In this document: positions 58,372-64,000 of the stretch, in pieces
Layout: every line of letters begins with the position of its first letter
Position numbering within the stretch: the stretch's first letter is position 1
Source of the DNA: Heliopora coerulea
Taxonomy: Eukaryota > Cnidaria > Anthozoa > Scleralcyonacea > Helioporidae
DNA length: 64,000 nt
Direction: 5' to 3'
Assembly: GCA_030142905.1 (NCBI GenBank)
Contig: JASJOG010000123.1
Location: forward strand, 310,001 to 374,000
Program-made: the position numbers and the translations under genes
The notes under the pieces: model-generated
What the model saw: only the letters and a program-made list of their open reading frames with translations
Told to the model about the DNA's origin: nothing
Database searches by the model: none

Positions 58372-59949
58372 TTATTTGTCGGATAAATCAGCAGATGCTG
58401 TTGCATTGAAAAATCTTTGAATGTTCTGTTGTTTTTGGTTTCTTCTAATACTTTTGTCGATCGTGAATGACAACTGGCTTGTTTGCCGTCGAATCTCGGC
58501 TCCCTCAACAGCAAACAAACTGTAGCGTGAAAGAGTCTCGATTGCTTGATGGACCTCACTCTTCGTTGGTCGCTTGGGAGTTTCTTCTTGTTGTTCATCT
58601 TCATTTCCATCATCGTCGTCATCCACTTCCATCTGGTTTTCTTCACGAAACTCTGCGAGGATGTCTTCATCGCTCAACGAACCAATGTCAGATGTTAAAA
58701 CGCCGCTATCTGTATCAACCACATCTTCGGCACTGACTTCATCTGGTACAAGTTTGGGGCTTCTTTCTCGTAAGGCGCTGATATCTTCTAACAGAATCTT
58801 GAAGGGATCGTCGTCGTCATTCAAAGCACTTTGTTGTGCTTGGTTACCAATGCCAGCTTTTCTGAAGCAGTTGCGTATTGTCTTCTCTGAAACTCTACAT
58901 CATGCTTCAGTGAGAATGGCCATAGCATCTAAAATAGAGAGGTTGGGTAGGGGCTTTTTGTTGTCAACGGCATCAATGAATTTCTTTACACAGCCTTGCC
59001 TATAATACGCCTTTGTTGCTCGTATAACACCCTGATCCATTGGTTGGGTCTTGGAGGTGGACTTTGGCGGCAAGAAAACTAGATGAATTGCTTTTAAATT
59101 GGAGATTTGCGGGTGGGCGGGACAGTTGTCAACTATCAGAGCAATCTTTCTTCCTTGACGCTCAAATTTCCTGTCCTGTTCTCGAACCCATTCCTCAAAC
59201 AAGCTACTATCCATCCAGCTCTTTTTTTGAGCACGATCTCTGCAGGGTAAGTTTATCACGCCTGTGAAGCATCTGGGTTTGACAGACTTTCCGATGACAA
59301 ACATTGGAAGCTTTTCGCCTTCAGCATTTGCAGCCGCCATACCAGTCAAACGTACTTTATTGTGCTTGCCACCAATGCACTTCTCAGATTTCAGATGCAG
59401 CGATTTATCTGGCAAAGCCTTGTAGAATAAACCAAATTCGTCTGCATTGAAAATGTCGCGCAACTGGTAGTTTGTTAGTATGGTTGGCAGAGTTGTCTCT
59501 TCGCAGGACGCTGTCATGTCTGCTGTGCAGGATTTAGCCTCGCCAGAGACAGTCTTAAACACAATACCATGTCTACCCTTCCATCTGTCGAACCAACCAT
59601 TGGACGCCTTAAAAGTTTCAATTCCTAGTTCTCTGATTCCTTTTTCCTTCCTGATCGGCACTCCCTCCCTAACTTTTGTAAACCATTTGTACAGCGCCTT
59701 ATCCACCGCATCATGGTTACCTGCTCGCTGCTTTCGTTGACTGTGGCTATCTCCCCCTTCGAATGCTTTCACGATCTTGTCTTTATTCTTTATCCACGTT
59801 GAAAGTGTATTTGGTGGGACTTTGCACTGCGCAGCAACATCGTTTTTAGCTATTCCACTCTCAAGCTTCTTCAAAGCCTCGTACTTGTCGAGTAATATCT
59901 TACAAGAGTATTTTCCACGTTTTGACTCCGACATGCTTTCAGGGTACAA
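58372..59949 (-). pseudogene. Tigger/pogo-type DDD transposase, one internal stop
   Basis: Domains in order: psq-type HTH (about residues 14-62); CENP-B-type HTH ending FKASNGWFDRWKGRHG (113-128); catalytic core with NADE (D170), VDNCPAHP (D274) and PMDQG (D305). The last two aspartates are separated by 30 residues, as in the Tigger group. At residue 350 (58897-58899) a TGA follows ILTEA; the same frame then stays open to 58372, giving 526 codons in all. The tail is highly acidic and ends in QNIQRFF preceded by Q, a full PCNA-interacting box (Q-x-x-I-x-x-F-F). The stop may be a fixed mutation, an allele or a sequence error. Without it the protein would be complete. Confidence 0.9.
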
Positions 59950-60014
59950 AGCAATAATACCACATGCATTGGTAATTGCGTGACTGAAACAAACTGTAAT
60001 ACGAAACTACTGTA
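59950..60014. promoter_or_regulatory. Probable bidirectional promoter between transposase and HIRAN gene
   Basis: The only sequence between the two divergent start codons, 65 bases, with no clear TATA box. If the HIRAN start is the second Met (60075), the gap is 125 bases. Confidence 0.45.
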
Positions 60015-60467
60015 GTGACAAAGGGTCAAAGTACAGTGAACATTGCTCAAAAAGAACTCCAGTTAAGTGCTGCAATGGATCACCAGTGCACGCTCGCCTC
60101 TTTCGAAATCGACTCGCACGTTAAAGGATATCATGCCTACCAAGATGAATGGGTTCCTGTGGTCAACGAGAAACTAAGGACCCGAACAGAGCCAGAAAAC
60201 GTTGTGGACAAGTATGCAGTGTGCGTGTTGTCAGGTGAAGAAGTTGTTGGACATTTAAAGACAGGAAAAAGTGGACGTTTTGCCAAAACGGTATTTTACT
60301 TTTTGAGGGGTGATAAAGACGGTTCATGCAGCGTCATCGTGAGGGGCAAACCTGTCAACCTTGGAGATGGAGAAGGCATGCAAGTGCCGTGGACTCTACA
60401 TTTCACAGGGCACAAAGTATTCATTGAGGTCCTGCGGAAACAGCTTTCAAGCCTAGATGAGTGTTAG
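60015..60467 (+). CDS. Small HIRAN-like domain protein encoded within a Tigger element
   Basis: 150 codons, intact. After about 30 residues the domain begins with KGYHAYQDEWVP, then LRTRTEPENVVDKYAVCVL, EEVVGHL, a stretch ending YFLRGDKDG, IVRGKPVNLGDGEGMQVPW and LHFTG. This follows the HIRAN pattern of G-(F/Y)-x-x-Y, R-EP-N-xD-AV-V and VGHLP-like turns. In HLTF-type helicases this domain grips the 3'-OH end of single-stranded DNA. Here it stands alone, without helicase or RING. Met21 (60075) is an alternative start. It lies inside the terminal repeats and head to head with the transposase, so it is cargo or a helper of the element, not a host gene. Confidence 0.75.
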   Translation: MTKGQSTVNIAQKELQLSAAMDHQCTLASFEIDSHVKGYHAYQDEWVPVVNEKLRTRTEPENVVDKYAVCVLSGEEVVGHLKTGKSGRFAKTVFYFLRGDKDGSCSVIVRGKPVNLGDGEGMQVPWTLHFTGHKVFIEVLRKQLSSLDEC

Positions 60468-61231
60468 ATGTCGTTGATTCCCACGTTATCACGCTGATTT
60501 GTAAAATAATGCGTAATGCTTAGAGATGAATCATCAAGCAGATGTCAAAGGACGTTTGTAATCACCAAAGAAAATTCAGAACATTACTTTACAATGTTGA
60601 ATGATCAGAATAGAGACAGCAGAGTTCATACATGAGTATTTCAGCCGGAAGAACAGTTCACTAACAGTGCGTTTTGTTTTGTAATTGAATAACACAGCTG
60701 GAATTTCTTAGCGGGACACTGCACGTGAGTCAAGCATTGTAAGTCACCAATTACGCAACTCGAGCTCAAATAAAATGCAATACGTTTCCAGCTGTGCTCT
60801 TATGTACGTACTCTGTTTTTGACAAGTTCGAAATAACGGGGTTGATTTAAGGTGTAGGGAAAGAACGATCAGTTCGAAATAGCGGGGAATTCGAAATAAC
60901 CGAGTTCGAAATAGCTGATAGTAAATGACTGAAAACATAAGGGTAAATCCAAGAGAATTCGATCTTAGTTCGAAATAGCGGGGACTTCGAATTAACCGAG
61001 TTCGAAATAGCGCGGTTCGACTGTAGTCGGTAAATATGGACATTTAGGTGCATATGTATTTTTGAAGAAATACAATATTCGCGTCCGAATTGTATGGGAT
61101 GTACTATCAATCGTGTTGTAAATCCCATGAAGTTAGACCGCTGATGTTGTATCTGTCACTTATAATGCTCATTGATAATTTATCAAGACAAAGCAAATGA
61201 ATTGAAATGTTCGTTCCAAATCTGACACAAC

Positions 61232-61684
61232 CAGGGGTGGCGCCAGGAATTCCACGACGCAGGGGCTAAGGTTCAGGCGCAGGAAAATGTTTAGAGTTTA
61301 GAACGTACCAGTTATAACAGTAACGTAGGCACACAGTAAAGTCTGAAGTCGCGTTTGAATAGTCGTAGTATTCTAACACGCAAAGCCACAAAACAATAAA
61401 GGTGATACCGATAATTATTGCTTTAGGCCAGCTTGCCCAGCCACGTCAGTGTCAGTTCACCTCTTCGTTCGTTTTCACATTATTCCTCCCGATTTTCTTG
61501 TAAAAATTCTTCCCCGCTTTTATTATTCACATTTAAGGCAGATAATTTGTTTTTCTTTTTACCAGATTGAGAAAACAAACACGAATATTTAAAGTTTCCC
61601 CCATGTATGTCGTTCTCCGACGAATTGTTCAATATTCCCCGATGGGGGGCTTCAACCCTCTGTCCCCCTCTGGTGCCACCCCTG
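61232..61684. mobile_element. hAT MITE with 8-bp target-site duplication
   Basis: CAGGGGTGGCGCCAG at the left and inverted CTGGTGCCACCCCTG at the right. Flanks GACACAAC (61224-61231) and GATACAAT (61685-61692) match at six of eight positions, fitting the 8-bp duplication of hAT elements. 453 bases, no transposase. Confidence 0.8.
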
Positions 61685-62146
61685 GATACAATCGCATGTA
61701 CGTGTTGTTACTGTTGATACAACAAAGGATTTTAAGAACTGTTAATGTTTTCACTGCTAAAATCGTTAGAATCTTTATTTTTGTCTTTTTCGGTGGACAT
61801 AAATATTTACGTAAACACGTATCATAAGTACTTTGCAATATTTGCGTCGCTGTCGTATCGAACATACAGTCGCCTGTCTTCGACTCGCGCTTGTAAATCC
61901 AAAACAACGCTATCGCTCAAATTGTAAACAGTACTCTCAGTTAGAAATGAGAAGTTAAGAGAGGAGAAGAAACACTGAGAAGTAGAGAAATCACTAGTTT
62001 ATGTATGAGCCATGATACAGTTTATTGACATCACGTCGTCATCAGGGATCGTTACAATTTTCTGAACAGGCCTCAAATAACGCCAAATATGGAGCATGAG
62101 TTTTTGGATGTATCTGTCAGAACAGTCATATCCGTCAACTATGTAC

Positions 62147-62537
62147 TACCGTTTTCACCGGAATAAGCGCCGCCCCCGAATAAGCGTGGTACATGAGACC
62201 CATATCAAAATAAGCGCTGCACTCAAGAAGAATGTGGCGCTTATCCGCGATGATTTTGAAGAAGCTAGTCCCTCGATGCAGGTGCTTATCTCGATCTGAT
62301 TTAAATCCGATCCTGGAGAAGAGAGTGACATTAATAGTGAATATACTTTGTCGTATGCGTTTTGTTTTTCCTGTTTTGTTTTATTTTTTTCGTTCGTAGA
62401 AATAAAAAGTAGTTACGTTTTATGCAGAAACATTTCTTTCAATTAGTTTTAATAAGCACGGCCCTCGAATAAAGCTCCTCATAAAAAAGTCGTGAAATTT
62501 AATAAGCGCCGTGGCGCTTGTTTGAGTAAATACGGTA
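62147..62537. mobile_element. MITE with TACCGTTTT/AATACGGTA ends and AATAAGCGCC repeats
   Basis: The left end TACCGTTTTCACCGGAATAA and, inverted, the right end TACCGTATTTACTCAAAC share a TACCGT-TTnAC pattern followed by AATAAGCGCC or ACAAGCGCC, with several more AATAAGCGC copies inside. TA at both ends suggests Tc1/mariner or pogo. Its right end recurs as bases 1-13 of this window, so the MITE was already next to block I when that block was duplicated. Confidence 0.65.
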
Positions 62538-64000
62538 TGTAAATAAAACCCAAGAAGCTAAATAATATCCTCAAAAAATTCCGTCTGTCTAACTGGTCTG
62601 CTTTCCAAATATAAACAGCTCTTAACTCGTTCGTAAGAAATTTAGAGAGAAAGATGTTTTTAATATGCCACTTTTGATTAGTTTCCATCAATAGTCTAAA
62701 ATGTTTATTACACGATTCCCAACCGACGCTTCAGGTATTATAACTTCAAATGACATATCGTCAACAAGCTGTTGGTGCATGGGGTTTTTCTATCAAAATG
62801 GGCTTGAACGATTTGAGTGGGCCGCTCGAAGTTGTGAGTAGGCAGTCTCGAACATTTACCATAAGCATCTGGTCATACCTAAAGACATCCGAATTAACAA
62901 ATTTACGGATTTCAATTCAATTTTTAGCAAGTCACCGTAACAGAAAGGTGCATTGTGTCTGGGGAGTTTTGTTGATAAGCACTTTGTTCTTTCCTTTCCT
63001 ATCAATTCATAGGTTACCTGCAAGTAAACTATCTGTCATGGTCAGGCCGCCATCTTGGTTTAACTGTGCTTTATATAGTAATCTCGTCGTCATGATTCCA
63101 GCGTAAATGTTTGTTATGGAGGTCACTGAGTGCGTGGAGCACGCTCCTGCGATTCAAAATATGGGAAGAGAATTCTTGAAGCAATAAACGTGGCGGTCCG
63201 TCATAAAAAAAAAATAGTTAATCAAAAGGTTGACCGTCTACAGAAATTGCTCATGATTTAGATTTTAACTCTTTCACTGCGGGCAGGATGGTGTTAACCA
63301 GAGTAAAGTAGTATGGCATTAGTCAGAGTAAAATACATGTAGTTCAAGTCTTATCCGCCGGGAAAGAGTTAAAACGTTTGAGGAGATCAACAGCTATAAC
63401 CGGCGCAGCAGAAAAAACTCTGAAAAATTGGATTTTGAAGCTAATTAATCGATCGTTAGCGGACTATTTGATGGCTAGTGGGCCCTATTGAAACTCAAAT
63501 TTTCCTATTAGCGTCCTATTAGAAATTTTCCTATTTCTAGTTGGCGTCGTATCAAGAACTTAATTTGCATGTTACGATAAAATGATTATTGGGAAGACAA
63601 AAATAGACCTCGAAGAATTTTCAATATCCATTCTTTATAATTTTAATCGTCCTGTTAAACAAAATTAGGGTAATTCAAAGTTTAGGGCTTAGCTGCATTT
63701 TAAATTTATTCCAACGCTACTGAGTCTGATGCGGTCAAATTTTCAAATTGACAAAGATAGTCTGTTGTAGACCAAGAAATTATTTAGATTTCCTACATAA
63801 GCACGCAACCACCGACCCCATAAATATTTTTATCGGTTTCAGATTGTGGCAAGCGAGAATCCCATTCTTGGTGTTGTACCGACCCCATAGATGACTTCCA
63901 GCGACGTCTTAACTCCATCCTAAATAAATACTTTTTGCATCACATGCTTAATTGGATTTTTGGTAGGTTAAAACGAAATGGCGTAGTCAGTGGTTTTTCT
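62520..64000. repeat. Segmental block I, copy 2
   Basis: Homologous to 1-3240 with several internal deletions; bases 120-900 and 1740-2850 are largely missing. Most differences are scattered substitutions. It continues past the end of the window. The TATA/YY1/donor cluster near 63040-63075 is kept. Confidence 0.85.

Larger units (their letters stand above)
58208..61023. mobile_element. Complete pogo/Tigger-type transposon carrying a HIRAN gene
   Basis: The left end CAGTCGAACCCCTCTATTTC and the inverted right end CAGTCGAACCGCGCTATTTC are flanked by TA on both sides (58206-58207 and 61024-61025), the signature of the pogo/Tigger branch of Tc1/mariner. Repeats of GTTCGAAATAGCGGGG cluster inside both ends, at least five of them near 60835-61015. 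Two genes lie head to head: the transposase (minus) and a HIRAN-like protein (plus), start codons 65 bases apart, so they probably share a promoter. At 2816 bases it is structurally complete, with a single stop codon as the only clear defect. Confidence 0.93.

Noticed and set aside
61567..61907. Opposed frames in 61567-61907
   Set aside because: They straddle the right end of the hAT MITE at 61684, so each mixes element and flank sequence.

Overview
The window looks like nuclear DNA from an animal, most likely an anthozoan cnidarian such as a stony coral. The base composition is AT-rich. The genes are intronless or broken by introns, with TATA boxes and GT donors. The mobile elements are the mix common in coral genomes: PIF/Harbinger with a Myb-like partner, pogo/Tigger, hAT, Penelope-like and L2/CR1-like elements, and tRNA-derived SINEs. 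The species call is inference; nothing here proves it.

The backbone is a nested direct segmental duplication. Block A (about 3656-18511) and block B (about 32493-46376) are two copies of one unit of about 14 kb. They look roughly 96-99% identical by eye in the stretches I aligned. A third, more diverged and 5'-truncated copy of the front of the unit (block C) lies at about 47640-51060. A second unit, block I, covers 1-3655. It recurs at 62520-64000 and, more diverged, at 19160-20735. A third segment (15770-16870) recurs at 56790-57390. Each A/B unit carries a rhodopsin-like GPCR gene on the minus strand, a fragment of an integrase-like protein, a full-length but decayed Harbinger element with its target-site duplication, a decayed Tigger-like element, a signal-peptide exon and an internally deleted Harbinger derivative. 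All of these predate the duplication. Later events separate the copies: a Penelope-like fragment in A, a SINE with target-site duplication in B, a 1.3-kb segment found only in A, and two insertions in C.

Between and beyond the blocks: 20736-32370 holds a small secreted cysteine-rich peptide gene (21032-21310, minus), remains of a ZMYM/hAT-type transposase, a BEL/Pao-like gag fragment, microsatellites with a well-formed hammerhead ribozyme, and a LINE reverse-transcriptase fragment. 51060-54160 is a SINE cluster followed by an L2/CR1-like LINE. 54160-58200 is mostly unrecognised, with small MITEs. 58208-61023 is a structurally complete pogo/Tigger element. 61232-62540 holds two MITEs.

The most interesting system is the Tigger element at 58208-61023. 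Between clean terminal inverted repeats and a TA target-site duplication it carries two head-to-head genes: a DDD transposase ending in a PCNA-interacting motif, and a separate small protein with a HIRAN-like domain. The decayed elements in blocks A and B show the same arrangement, with different terminal repeats and clearly different proteins. This suggests that HIRAN cargo is a recurring, functional part of a pogo/Tigger lineage. Intact candidate host genes are few: GPCR A, GPCR B (shortened tail), the secreted peptide, and possibly the signal-peptide exons.
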